A model generated the notes under the pieces. The model was not told the origin of the DNA. It saw only the letters and a program-made list of their open reading frames with translations, and made no database searches. The translations under genes were made by a program, and so were the position numbers. Below, one piece after another: positions 53,301-61,436 of a stretch of 64,000 nucleotides of DNA (the first letter of the stretch is position 1; each line of letters starts with the position of its first letter). Source of the stretch: Micromonospora sp. NBC_01796 (GTDB lineage Bacteria; Actinomycetota; Actinomycetes; Mycobacteriales; Micromonosporaceae); the NCBI RefSeq assembly GCF_035917455.1, contig NZ_CP109078.1, positions 6,556,001 to 6,620,000 of the forward strand, written 5' to 3'.

Positions 53301-53616
53301 GAACGAGGAGCGCGGCCAGCTCGAGACGCTCGCCTGACCGGTCAGCACCGCGTGCGAGCAGCGCGTCGAGGGTGGTCCCGGCGCGGGCGGCGGACACCTC
53401 CACGGTCCCGCCGTCGTGCTGCCACCAGCGGCCGGTCAGGTCGAGGTCAGCGGCCCGGATCCGGGCGGTGCCGTCGGGCCGGAGTTCGTACCGGGCCTCG
53501 GGGGCGACCGGCTCCGGCTCGGGTTCCCACTGGGCCCGGAGCCGGTTCGCCGACCACGACCGGCGCAGGGTACGCCCGTCGACGACCTCGGCCACGTACA
53601 CCGCGTCCATGCTCAC
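50362..53616 (-). CDS. CHAT-domain (caspase-like) protease
   Basis: 1084 residues. The C-terminal CHAT domain (about 760-1084) has the catalytic His in LYLATHADAE (H938) and Cys in VVLSCCRGGRGA (C994/C995, C995 aligning with the usual LSAC position), plus GIIGMTRAFLLTGPTK, typical of family C80-like/separase-fold proteases. The first 330 residues are beta-rich and resemble nothing I know; 360-750 is helical, perhaps a degenerate repeat scaffold. CHAT proteases act in programmed-death and immune-type systems, for example with type III CRISPR effectors. The GTG start overlaps the upstream stop (GTGA); an ATG follows two codons later. Confidence 0.87.
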   Translation of the reverse strand: MSMDAVYVAEVVDGRTLRRSWSANRLRAQWEPEPEPVAPEARYELRPDGTARIRAADLDLTGRWWQHDGGTVEVSAARAGTTLDALLARGADRSGERLELAALLVRSTLDGPVVTWLTQTLRPLDAVGTEPPPGPVTEPWPFEVLRTASAAHPPRTPFDLLMPVFDLELVGLDQAGSPSPAEAVFTLPDGRGRFTFTLATAGRGDGDQLWWSLGDLDPETFAKATPLRVRRTVAPLPTWYDAEHRYEPTTAELTLRFDPDHLVLSGELGIVTDRNEQRQITFTGPVRGHDVERYRRWLARPTLRGRWLPVDDPTGPITVESVPDGSDPDRTGWSTPSGATVLRLLPTIGLAVGLAPSREGWRAVVLQPPVPDTTGPASLRRLALDLYSTRRPAQAAPLAAAAVARYRAVLTDAPGTPAADHALGDLALLVNHQIVGAFALRDHPALVEALGTAVEIQQRYATAPPGLTLLLRLATDTAELLDTQADLLRALAPTHSTDLVQPTDRAGSIPYDAVAVVAGCAATLRDLVAAAATAALTDPATIASAGNACITVLDTTSRRLRHLAGEAAPDQPATDAPALRRSAGTGHQHRTDTAGVLRTTAEIAENRRSALHRARVARSTEHVRRATPAAVGPLTGYAERWRALLDRDWDKIFAAERAQPFFARLVDLLTDLGAHREALVASEQSRARAFADLLHRTGDDSTGGTSPGTAPALNGSTLRGILRAHRRTVVEYFLHGSRLTVWTVRGDGEPVTAVRVIDPDALATDVNRLLSLAEETDLGPADRPEMLDILARLGALLWEPVTATLLPADPDEPVTVVPHGITLRVPFPALTGPDGRPLAARHAIELLPSLAVLGGLRERLDRRPAREPRLLALVNPQPMPPVPYGSGTLPALTATERVFGAISRHYTAGVDVRYGNQASLAALRAPGSPADVLYLATHADAELVELPPAPDQLAGSEARMPFVALAGTADHDGIVRMRDLRQLHLDADLVVLSCCRGGRGAVAADGIIGMTRAFLLTGPTKLLTSLCSVGEETSMEIMYGFHREWLGGGRPVPAAFRRAHLELIEDHPDDPELWLGFVLFGASA

Positions 53617-54560
53617 CCGTTCAGGTCCGGCGGCTGCCAGGCGCGCTCGAACGCCTCGTACGGGTCGTCCGGCTCATCCGCGACCAGGGTCCCCTGCACC
53701 TCCGCCCGGTAGTCGACCACCCGGTCGTCGCGCAGGCCGCTCGCCCGTACCTCGCCGGTGACGAGGGTCCCGGTGAAGTGCAGCGCCATCATCGCCCGGC
53801 GGGCCGACACCGGTAGCGGCGGCGGCACCCAGTCGAGGTGAAGGCCGGACGGCACCGGGGTCGGCGCGGTCCAACTGACGGTGGAAACGCCCGCGTGCGG
53901 GGCGGACAGTTCGGCCCGCAGCCGCCCACCGGTCAGATCCAGCGTGTACCGCCCGATGTCCTCGCGACCGCTGTCGGCGGTGGCGGCGAGCCAACTGATG
54001 TCGCCGATCACGCCGATGTCCTCGCCGAACAGCGTCACCTCGAGCAGTTCCGAACTCGTCGGCGGGAGCAGGGCCAGCTCCGCGACGACGGAACGGAACG
54101 CGACCCCGTCGGTGACCCCGGTCAGCTCCACCCGGTAGACGGCCGGTAGGGGGATCCCGCCAACCCGCCCGAAACCCGTACCGGCGCCGGGTCCCTCGGT
54201 ACGCAGGAGCTGGGTGAGGGTGACCCGCTCGTCGTGCACCAGGGTCTGGATGTGGTACTCGGCGGTCAGCCGCAGTGCCCCGTCGGCCGGTGCGATCCCG
54301 CCGGCCATCGAGGCTCGGGCGGAGCCGTCGGGGCTGTTCCGGGCGGCGACGAAGCGTACGCCGGGACCCTCCGGCCGGTGCATGCCCGGCAGCGGGAAGA
54401 GGTCGTCCCGGGCGAGTCCCGGACGCGGTACGACGAGCAGGCGCCCGTCCGGGTGCAGCCACCACCCGGTGCCCTGCAACATCCGGTACAGACCCGGCCT
54501 CGCCCGTGCGGTGCCGTGGGTGTCCACCCGGGCGGGACCATCCGGGACCAGCCGTCTCAT
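53613..54560 (-). CDS. Unknown beta-rich protein, first gene of the CHAT operon
   Basis: 315 residues. No named domain was recognised. A repeated beta pattern runs throughout (VYRVELTGVTDGVAFRSVVA, LLEVTLFGEDIGVIGDISWLA, RYTLDLTGGRLRAELSAP), with GWWLHPDGRLLVVPRPG near the start. Motifs RYxxxLTGGxLRAxL recall the beta-rich N-terminal regions of the CHAT and cyclase-like proteins, so the three may share a carrier or recognition module. ATG 54560 has GGAGG seven bases upstream. It overlaps the CHAT gene by four bases. No signal peptide. Confidence 0.7.
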   Translation of the reverse strand: MRRLVPDGPARVDTHGTARARPGLYRMLQGTGWWLHPDGRLLVVPRPGLARDDLFPLPGMHRPEGPGVRFVAARNSPDGSARASMAGGIAPADGALRLTAEYHIQTLVHDERVTLTQLLRTEGPGAGTGFGRVGGIPLPAVYRVELTGVTDGVAFRSVVAELALLPPTSSELLEVTLFGEDIGVIGDISWLAATADSGREDIGRYTLDLTGGRLRAELSAPHAGVSTVSWTAPTPVPSGLHLDWVPPPLPVSARRAMMALHFTGTLVTGEVRASGLRDDRVVDYRAEVQGTLVADEPDDPYEAFERAWQPPDLNG

Positions 54561-54756
54561 CACGCCACCTCCGCCGAACGGGCCGTCACGTCGCATCAGG
54601 AAAGCCGTCCCGCATGGGAGTCCGGGCGTTCGGCGTAGCCGTGCCGTCACGAATGCGGTCGGGAAACCCCTGCCGTCAGGAAAGCAGAAGCCCGCTCGCG
54701 CGATCCGCTCAGTTGAGGGAATCCCGACCCGTCGTCGGTGCGATGCTCGGACGGTG

Positions 54757-55326
54757 ATGGGACGACGGGCGAGACAGCAGGTACGTCGTCGCCGGGCAGC
54801 CGCGGGCGTCCGGGCGGAGCCGGGACCGGGGGAGAACTTTGCCTGGCAGGTGCATGCGGCGCAGGAGTCCTGGACGGCCCAGCTCGACGTGAAAGCCTCG
54901 ATCCTGCTCGCCTTCGAGGGCGGCACGATCGTCGTGTCGGTGCCGACCCAGGGTTGGCTCTCCGCGGCGGCCACCGACGGCTGGCCACGCTACCTCGGCC
55001 TCGCCGGGATCGTCACGTTGGTGGTGGCGATGGTCCTGACCGCGGTCACGATCGCGCCCCGGTTGGGCTCACCCCGCCGGCACCGGATCGAGTACCGCGA
55101 CAACCTCGTCTACTTCGGACACCTTCGGCTCTGGTCGCCGCCGGCCCTCGGGCGTCGGTTGGACCGGCTGACCCTTGCCGATCACAACCAGATGCTCTCC
55201 CGGCAACTGGTCGTGATGAGCCGGCTCAACTGGCGCAAACACCGATTCCTTCAGGTGTCGATCGTCGCGCTCCTGCTCGCGCTGGGTGCGCTGAGCGGTC
55301 AGGTGTTCCTCGCCTGGCAGGGCTGA
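54757..55326 (+). CDS. Pycsar-type membrane effector (PycTM, DUF5706-like)
   Basis: 189 residues. An Arg-rich start leads into ENFAWQVHAAQESWTAQLDVKASILLAFEG, where the D-x-KAS motif begins the first membrane helix; two helices (about 50-70 and 82-105), then NLVYFGHLRLWSPPALG and SRQLVVMSRLNWRKHRFLQV, and a third helix at 162-182. This layout matches the DUF5706/PycTM effector family, which opens the membrane when it binds cCMP or cUMP. No cyclase gene lies beside it in the same direction; the only cyclase-like domain is in the divergent operon whose first start is 196 bases away. It has its own T-run terminator. Family call is by pattern memory, not a search. Confidence 0.75.
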   Translation: MGRRARQQVRRRRAAAGVRAEPGPGENFAWQVHAAQESWTAQLDVKASILLAFEGGTIVVSVPTQGWLSAAATDGWPRYLGLAGIVTLVVAMVLTAVTIAPRLGSPRRHRIEYRDNLVYFGHLRLWSPPALGRRLDRLTLADHNQMLSRQLVVMSRLNWRKHRFLQVSIVALLLALGALSGQVFLAWQG

Positions 55327-55362
55327 GTCGTCCCTCCGGGTCGTGCTGTCGGGTGTCCGACC

Positions 55363-55400
55363 GACGGGATCCGCTGCCTGACCGACGAATCCCGTCTTTT
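55363..55400 (+). terminator. Terminator after the PycTM-like gene
   Basis: Stem GACGGGAT / ATCCCGTC with an 18-base loop, followed by TTTT, 36 bases after the stop. It separates this gene from the dynamin operon. Confidence 0.6.
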
Positions 55401-55444
55401 GATGCGGAGCCGTTGCCGTCCTGCCGAGAACCTGTAGTCAGCGC

Positions 55445-55474
55445 CGGTCGACCGGGCCGCATACCGGTCGACCG
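55445..55474. promoter_or_regulatory. Two phased palindromes upstream of the dynamin operon
   Basis: CGGTCGACCG occurs at 55445-55454 and 55465-55474, exactly 20 bases apart (about two helical turns), forming also an 11-base inverted repeat. They lie 40-70 bases before the dynamin start, consistent with an operator at or just after the transcription start. Confidence 0.5.
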
Positions 55475-55514
55475 TCGCGTGACCGGCTGCGGGAGTGTGA
55501 GAGGCGGTTCAGCG

Positions 55515-58061
55515 ATGGCGTCCAACGTCGAGGCAAAGATCATCGCAACCATCGAGAGTCGGGCCCGGCACCGTCCGGGCATCGAGCGGATCCGCTCCGC
55601 GTACGAGGTGATGGTCGGCCGGCTCACGTCGCTGCAACTGCTGGCCAACGAGGTACTGGGCGAGGTGCACCGCCATCCGGGGCGCCCGGAGTACGCGGAC
55701 CTGGCCGGGGACCTGGGCGCCCTGCTGTTCGGGCCGGGTTCGCTGGAGGTCCTGGTGCCGTCGGCGGTCGAGTTCGGTGGGCAACTGGGCGTGGTGCACG
55801 CGCGGGTGCACCGGGAGACGGTCAACATCGGCGTGCTCGGACGTACGCGGGCGGGCAAGAGCACCATCCTGCGGGGGATCACCGGGCAGGGGCGCAACGT
55901 CATCCCGTCCAGTACGGACTTCCCGACGACCGCCGCGCGTACCCGGATCCACCACTCGACGGACCGGCAGGAGGCGGTCATCTCGTTGCGTACCTGGGAG
56001 GCGTTCCGGGACGAGTACCTGCGGCCGTTGCACGAGGGGGCGAAGCTGGGCCCGGTGCCCGGTACGCCGGAGGAGTTCGTCGCCCGGTCGTACCCGGAGG
56101 CGGTCAACACCGACGCGGGCCCGGACCGGCAGACGGACGCCGAGGGCAAGGTACGCGCGCAACCGTTCCTCGACAAGATCAACGAGGCGCAGCGGAGCTT
56201 CGGTGACTACCGGGGCATGCTGCTCGGCGAGCGCCGGACGATGACCGTACCCCTGGCGGAGCTGCGGCCCTTCGTCGCCTATCCGGAAGGCGGGCGGGGG
56301 GACAAGCGCCTCTACCACGCGGTGCGCGACGTGCACATCTACTGCCCGTTCCGCCAGGTCGACCGGGCCCGGGTGGCACTGGTGGACCTGCCCGGCGCGA
56401 ACGAGGCGGGCCTCGACATCGACCGGCACTTCCTCAGCGACCTGAACAACGACGTCGACCTGCTGATGTGCGTCAAGAAGCCGAACTCGGACAACGTGCA
56501 CCACGGCAACGACGACTTCCAGATCCTGCAACTCGGCCAGGACGCCGGCCACGACGTCCGGCTCGCCGACTTCCTGGTCATGGTCGTGAACCGGGACAAG
56601 GCCCTGGCCGAGTCGTCCTTCCGCAACGCCTTCGCCGAGGTGGAGAAGGTGACCCGGCGCCAGGGCATCACGACGTTGGAGTGCAACGCCGCCGACGAGG
56701 CGAGCGTCCAGGACCGGGTGCTGCTCCCGGTGCTCGGTCACCTCGCCGACCGGCTCGCCGGCATGGACGCGATGGTCATCGCCGCCATGCGCCGCCGGTT
56801 GGACGAGATCATCGGTGAGACCCGTACCGTCGTCGGCCGGCTCGACCACCAGGTCAAGCGGTGGCGGCAGACCCTGCCGGACGAGGACGACCAGGTCCGC
56901 GCCCTCTCCTACGAGCTGCGAAACACCCTCGGCCAGGCGTTGTTCGAGTTGCAGGGCGCGTACGCCGACGCCGTCCGCCAGGAGACCCCGATCGAGCAGA
57001 TCGAGCTGGCCATCGGCACCGCCGAGGAGCAGGTACGCAGGTGGACCGAGGAGGGATTCGGCCGGGGGCAGCACACCGAGTGGGAGAGCAGGGCCATCGC
57101 CGGCCTGACGGTCGAACCGTTTCGCGAGTACGAGCGGCAGTTCAACCGTGCCCGGCAGGAGATCACCCGGCAGTTCCAGTTCGTCGACGCCTCCCTGCAC
57201 GCCGCCGTCGAGAAGCTCTGGGCGGACGTTGCCGTGGTCCTGCGTACGCAACTGAGCAGCGAGCTGGTGCCCGAGGGCAGCGACGCGCTGCCCCGACTGC
57301 TCGCCTCGATCGACCACCTGAAGGTGCCGGCGTTCAAGCAGGCCGCCGAGCGCCTGGCGAGCCTGCAACGCGACTACGGGAGCCTCTTCCTGCGGGTGGC
57401 GACCCCGATCATCATCAAGGTCGACCTGGGCAGGTGGAAGGGGCGCCTGGTCGGGACCGGCCCCGAGGACCCGGAACCGGTGCCGCGCTCCGACGGCCGA
57501 GCCGACCGATCCGGCGGTCGATCGACCCGGGCCGAACGCGCGTCGTCGCGAGAGGAGCGCGCGCCCGACAACGACGACGAGTGGTGGCTGAGCTACGACA
57601 AGCCCGCCGGGGGCGTACGGGAACAGCCGCCGCGAGAGTCCGCGCAACCGCCACCGGCGGCGGAGCGGTCGGCCCCGGCCGGCAACGGCTCCTACGCCCC
57701 CGGCCCGTGGTCCGGTCGGCCGGCGCAGGAGGTGCACAACCTGGAGTCGATGTTGCGCGAGGTGATCGAGGAGACGGTCGCGGAGCTCGTGAAGGACCTG
57801 CGACGCGAGTCGCTGTCGATCGCCCAGGTGCTGGCCGCGACCCTCTGGGTGTTCGCCGACGGTGCCGGTCGCACACCCGACGGCGAGTTCGAGTACCAGC
57901 GGATCTGCAAGCCGTACCGGACCAAGATCTGGCCCGGCGTGTTCGACGGGACGGTGGCGTTGATGGCGGACCGGATCGTGGCGCTCGACGACGGTGGCCG
58001 GGGCCTGGTCGACTCGGTGACCGCGCTCGACCAGGCGCTCGTGAGCAGTGCGGCCGGCTAG
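55515..58061 (+). CDS. Dynamin-like GTPase
   Basis: 848 residues. The GTPase domain (about 95-420) has G1 VLGRTRAGKST (K115), G3 VDLPGANEAG (D291) and a G4-like VVNRDK. Long helical segments (about 430-620, e.g. RQEITRQFQFVDASLHAAVEKLW) follow, as in bacterial dynamins, then a disordered Pro/Arg/Ser region (about 655-745) and a C-terminal helical domain (750-848). Bacterial dynamins remodel or seal membranes, and some act in phage defence. It heads a five-gene operon with a kinase-like, a zinc-ribbon, a vWA and a PP2C protein. ATG 55515 has only a weak AGAGG. Stop-to-start spacing to the next gene is two bases. Confidence 0.82.
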   Translation: MASNVEAKIIATIESRARHRPGIERIRSAYEVMVGRLTSLQLLANEVLGEVHRHPGRPEYADLAGDLGALLFGPGSLEVLVPSAVEFGGQLGVVHARVHRETVNIGVLGRTRAGKSTILRGITGQGRNVIPSSTDFPTTAARTRIHHSTDRQEAVISLRTWEAFRDEYLRPLHEGAKLGPVPGTPEEFVARSYPEAVNTDAGPDRQTDAEGKVRAQPFLDKINEAQRSFGDYRGMLLGERRTMTVPLAELRPFVAYPEGGRGDKRLYHAVRDVHIYCPFRQVDRARVALVDLPGANEAGLDIDRHFLSDLNNDVDLLMCVKKPNSDNVHHGNDDFQILQLGQDAGHDVRLADFLVMVVNRDKALAESSFRNAFAEVEKVTRRQGITTLECNAADEASVQDRVLLPVLGHLADRLAGMDAMVIAAMRRRLDEIIGETRTVVGRLDHQVKRWRQTLPDEDDQVRALSYELRNTLGQALFELQGAYADAVRQETPIEQIELAIGTAEEQVRRWTEEGFGRGQHTEWESRAIAGLTVEPFREYERQFNRARQEITRQFQFVDASLHAAVEKLWADVAVVLRTQLSSELVPEGSDALPRLLASIDHLKVPAFKQAAERLASLQRDYGSLFLRVATPIIIKVDLGRWKGRLVGTGPEDPEPVPRSDGRADRSGGRSTRAERASSREERAPDNDDEWWLSYDKPAGGVREQPPRESAQPPPAAERSAPAGNGSYAPGPWSGRPAQEVHNLESMLREVIEETVAELVKDLRRESLSIAQVLAATLWVFADGAGRTPDGEFEYQRICKPYRTKIWPGVFDGTVALMADRIVALDDGGRGLVDSVTALDQALVSSAAG

Positions 58062-58063
58062 CG

Positions 58064-59284
58064 ATGTCCGACGACACCTCCTGGCCGTCCCTGCGGGACT
58101 ACCTGACGGCCATGCAACGCCCGGCCGGCTCGCTGCTGGGAGAGAAGCCCGGCAGGTTCGTGCCGCTGCGCGAGGCGGACGACACGATCATGCCGGTCCA
58201 GGGGCAGTCGGCGTATGTCTTCTACGGTGACCTCGACGGCACACCGACCGTGCTGCGCTGCTTCAAACGGCCGCCGGACGAGTTTCTGCGGGAGCGTTAC
58301 CTGCGGCTGGCCCGGTACACGGCGGAGGTCGGGTGCCCGTACTTCGCCGACTTCGAGTGGTGGGACGGCGGACTCTACGCCGGTGGCCGGCACACCCCCG
58401 TGCTGTTGATGGAGGACGTCGGCGGCCGGTCCATCCGGCAGCACCTCGCCGCGGTCCGTGGCGACGAGGAGAAGCTGGACAAGCTGGCGGACCAGTGGTC
58501 CGGGCTGACCACCGACCTCACCACCAGTGGGCTGGCCCACGGCGACCTCCAGCAGGACAACATCTGGATCGCTCCGGACGACCGGCTGCGCCTGATCGAC
58601 CTCGACGCGGTGTGGGCCCCGCCCCTGGCCGACCTGCCACCCCGGGAGGTCGGCCACCCCAACTTCCAGCACCCGAAGCGGATCGCCGACGGTTACTGGG
58701 GCTCCGACGTGGACCGGTTCTCCGCCCTGGTGGTCCTCATCTCGATCAGGGCACTCGCCCGGGATCCGGGTCTGTGGGACGAGTACCACCTCGACGAAAA
58801 CCTGATCTTCACCGAGGAGGACTTCACCCGGAGCATGGCGTCGCCGATCTGGTTCCGGCTCGCCTCCAACAGCGATCCACGCGTACGCGACCTGACGGCA
58901 CAGTTGGCCGAACTCTGCGCCGCCGGGTTGGCCGGCGCGACGTCGCCGTACCCGGTGACCCGGCCGGCGCGGAGCACCGCTTCGGTCCCCCTGGTTGTCG
59001 CCCAACCGGTACCGGCCGAGCCCGAGCCGGTTCCCGTCGACCGGACGTCGCCATGGGCGGAGCCGGTGGTACTCAAGCCGCCGAAGGTCAAGGTCCCGAA
59101 GGTCAAACCACCGAAGGTCAAGCCGCCGAAGACCGGGCCGGTTCGACCCCCGACACCGAGGACGACGCCAGGCCGACCCGGTTCGACCGCACGGGTACGC
59201 CGCAAGCGTGGCTGGGTCGGGCCGCTGTTTCTGCTGGCACTGGTGGTCGGTGTGATCACGGTTATCGGATCTCTGATCGGTTGA
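58064..59284 (+). CDS. Protein kinase-like (HGDLxxxN) membrane protein
   Basis: 406 residues. The catalytic loop is LAHGDLQQDNIWI (H159, D161, N166) and the metal-binding segment is LIDLDAVW (D179/D181, in place of DFG), a pattern shared by small-molecule kinases and the divergent kinases of TerY-P systems. The N-lobe is short (SAYVFYGDLDGTPTVLRCFKRP carries a candidate Lys). After about 330 there is a Lys/Pro repeat (PKVKVPKVKPPKVKPPK), then one C-terminal membrane helix (about 385-404). Kinase plus PP2C plus vWA in one operon suggests a phosphorylation switch at the membrane. Target unknown. Confidence 0.8.
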   Translation: MSDDTSWPSLRDYLTAMQRPAGSLLGEKPGRFVPLREADDTIMPVQGQSAYVFYGDLDGTPTVLRCFKRPPDEFLRERYLRLARYTAEVGCPYFADFEWWDGGLYAGGRHTPVLLMEDVGGRSIRQHLAAVRGDEEKLDKLADQWSGLTTDLTTSGLAHGDLQQDNIWIAPDDRLRLIDLDAVWAPPLADLPPREVGHPNFQHPKRIADGYWGSDVDRFSALVVLISIRALARDPGLWDEYHLDENLIFTEEDFTRSMASPIWFRLASNSDPRVRDLTAQLAELCAAGLAGATSPYPVTRPARSTASVPLVVAQPVPAEPEPVPVDRTSPWAEPVVLKPPKVKVPKVKPPKVKPPKTGPVRPPTPRTTPGRPGSTARVRRKRGWVGPLFLLALVVGVITVIGSLIG

Positions 59285-60633
59285 TGGGGATGAGGATGAG
59301 CGACGCAGAGCTCTCGAAGCAGCGCCCCCGGCAGACTCTGTCGGTTCCGCTGCCGTACGCCGTCGGGGCCGTGCTGCTCGCGGTCGCGCTTGTGCTCGCG
59401 GTGTCGGCACTGGGCACCCGGCCGGCCGAACGACCGACGGTCATGGTCGTGGAAGCGGGCTGGCCCGTTGCGGACCAGGTGGCAGAGCGGCGACAGGAGG
59501 CCGCGCGACTGGGCGCGGACACCCTGGTCATCGTGGTCCACCTGGAACCGGCCGGTCGAGCCGCGGTCGCCGTCCCGGTGCACAAGGACGACACCCTCGA
59601 CGGCCTGGCGAAGAGGTGGGGGATCGACCCCAGGACGCTGGCGGCCGACAATCCGCGGCGCTTCGACAAGGGGAAACTGGTCAACCCGGCCGCGCCCATC
59701 TCGGTCCGGCTCACCAACCCCTACCAGGTCCCGGAAGGTCAGCAGTTGTTCCGGTCGTGGGCGGTGGGCGGGCCGGCAGCGGAAACCGGTCCGGCCGCCG
59801 TCACGGTCTTCACCACCGCCGGCGCACAGCCGGTCGTGGACGCACTGTCGTCGACCGTGGTGGTGCTCGACTCGACCGGGCAGGTGTGGGCCGGCCCGCC
59901 CGACCCTGCCCCCACCGGGGCGGCGTGGCGGTGGGTCCTGGTGGTGTTCCTGCTCATCCTGGCCGCCCTCTGCCTGGTGGTCGGACGGTTCCCGGCGGTG
60001 GGCCAGGTCGACGCGGCTCTGGCGCGGTTGACCCGGGTATGGCCGGACCGGTCCGTTCGGGGCCGGGAACCGTCCACCGGCGGGCCGTCCCCGGCGGCGC
60101 ACCCCAACCCGGGTGGGCCGTCTGGTCCCGTCCGGACACCCCCGCGCGAGGACACCACCCCGCCCACCACCATGCCGCCCGCTGCTCCGCCGATGCCCGC
60201 GACCGGTGCGGTGCCCGGGAGTGACATGCGGTCGTCGGCCGGAATACCACCGGCCGTCGCGAGTCAGGGAAAACCACCGGCCGTCGCGAGCCAACCGGGA
60301 AACCGGCGCACGCACGCGGGGTACGACGAGCCGGAGCAGCCACGACGGCCGGCTCCGGCTCCGGCTCCGGCTCCGGCCAATGCTCCGGCTCCGGTCGCGG
60401 CTCCGGCTACCGGCACGGCTGCCGGGTTCGACTTCACCCCCTGGATCGACCGGCAACGAGGGCCGGAATCAGCCGCCCAGTGCCCCAGGTGCTTCAACTT
60501 CGGTCTGTTCCGCCAAGAGAGCGAATACCGATGCGACCGGTGCGGCGAGGCGGGCAGGGTCGCATCGGGGGTCTGGCCCGGCGTGGTGCTGGGCGGCGCC
60601 GGGACGTACGGCGGCAGCAAGCCCAGTCACTGA
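59284..60633 (+). CDS. Membrane protein with LysM-like and zinc-ribbon segments
   Basis: 449 residues. One membrane helix (about 24-44), then an extracytoplasmic or luminal part with a LysM-like element (HKDDTLDGLAKRWGIDPRTL, about 100-145), a second helix (about 219-240), a long Pro/Ala-rich linker including APAPAPAPANAPAPV, and a C-terminal zinc ribbon with two CxxC knuckles (CPRC...CDRC). The ribbon may dock the adjacent vWA protein, as zinc ribbons do in TerY-like proteins. Start ATG 59284 overlaps the kinase stop (TGATG); ATG 59296 with GGGGATGAGG upstream is an alternative. No enzymatic motif. Confidence 0.75.
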   Translation: MGMRMSDAELSKQRPRQTLSVPLPYAVGAVLLAVALVLAVSALGTRPAERPTVMVVEAGWPVADQVAERRQEAARLGADTLVIVVHLEPAGRAAVAVPVHKDDTLDGLAKRWGIDPRTLAADNPRRFDKGKLVNPAAPISVRLTNPYQVPEGQQLFRSWAVGGPAAETGPAAVTVFTTAGAQPVVDALSSTVVVLDSTGQVWAGPPDPAPTGAAWRWVLVVFLLILAALCLVVGRFPAVGQVDAALARLTRVWPDRSVRGREPSTGGPSPAAHPNPGGPSGPVRTPPREDTTPPTTMPPAAPPMPATGAVPGSDMRSSAGIPPAVASQGKPPAVASQPGNRRTHAGYDEPEQPRRPAPAPAPAPANAPAPVAAPATGTAAGFDFTPWIDRQRGPESAAQCPRCFNFGLFRQESEYRCDRCGEAGRVASGVWPGVVLGGAGTYGGSKPSH

Positions 60634-60634
60634 A

Positions 60635-60642
60635 AAGGAGGT
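60635..60642 (+). promoter_or_regulatory. Perfect Shine-Dalgarno of the vWA gene
   Basis: AAGGAGGT six bases before the ATG, much stronger than those of its operon neighbours, implying high expression of the vWA protein. Confidence 0.7.
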
Positions 60643-60648
60643 ACGGAA

Positions 60649-61431
60649 ATGCAGGTGAATCGCAAGACCCCCGGTTGCTTCGTGTTCCTGCTCGACCAGT
60701 CGGCGTCGATGAGCCAGCCGATGTTGGGCGCCGAGAAGAAGACCAAGGCCCAGGCGTTGGCGGACATCGTCAACGAGCTTCTCCAGTCGATCGTCATGCG
60801 CAGCGTCAAGTCCCGCAACGAGCCGCCCCGGCACTACTTCGACATCGGTCTGATCGGGTACGGCACCGGCGCACGCCCGCTCTTCTCCGGTGCACTGGCC
60901 GGCCGCCTGCTGGCTTCCGTCGCCGAGGTCGCCGCCGGAAAGATCCGGGTCGACCGCGACGCGGACGGTCACGTCCAGCCGATCTGGTTCGACCCGGTGG
61001 CCTCGGGGGTGACCCACATGTGCGCGGCCCTCGACCTCGCGGGCAAGATCGTGGAGGGGTGGACGAACAGCCATCCGGAGTCCGGCCCGCCGATCATCGT
61101 GAACATCACCGACGGGTACGCGACCGACGGCGACCCGGTCCCGGTGTCGCGCCGGATCACCTCCGGCGGCACCAACCACGGCTCGACCCTGTTGTTCAAC
61201 ATCGCGCTCTCGTCCAGCGAGGCGACCACGGTGGCCTACCCGTCGACCGACCGTGCCCTCACCGACGAGCGGGCCAAGGCCCTGTTCCAGATGTCCTCCC
61301 CGCTACCGCCGCTGATGCGCCAGTACGCGGCCGAACTCGGCGCCGACGTACAGGACAACGCCCGAGGGTTCGTCTACAACGCCGACCTGGAAGCGATGAT
61401 CCAGGCGATCGACGTCGGCACCAGGACCTGA
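60649..61431 (+). CDS. von Willebrand factor A (TerY-like) protein
   Basis: 260 residues, a single vWA domain. The metal site is complete at the start: LLDQSASM gives DxSxS (D16, S18, S20), with a Thr in GVTHMCAAL and an Asp in VNITDGYATDGD. TerY-type vWA proteins act as scaffolds or regulators with a kinase and a PP2C phosphatase, both of which flank this gene. It starts after a perfect AAGGAGGT and ends five bases before the phosphatase start. Confidence 0.87.
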   Translation: MQVNRKTPGCFVFLLDQSASMSQPMLGAEKKTKAQALADIVNELLQSIVMRSVKSRNEPPRHYFDIGLIGYGTGARPLFSGALAGRLLASVAEVAAGKIRVDRDADGHVQPIWFDPVASGVTHMCAALDLAGKIVEGWTNSHPESGPPIIVNITDGYATDGDPVPVSRRITSGGTNHGSTLLFNIALSSSEATTVAYPSTDRALTDERAKALFQMSSPLPPLMRQYAAELGADVQDNARGFVYNADLEAMIQAIDVGTRT

Positions 61432-61436
61432 GACCG

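Noticed and set aside
57470-57740. Gene boundary or frameshift in the dynamin gene
   Set aside because: Composition changes to Arg/Pro/Ser-rich, but the frame continues into a conserved-looking helical domain, so it is a disordered linker.
60330-60425. Tandem repeat or CRISPR-like array in the CCGGCTCCGGCT tract
   Set aside because: It is an in-frame Pro-Ala linker inside the zinc-ribbon protein; there are no spacers.
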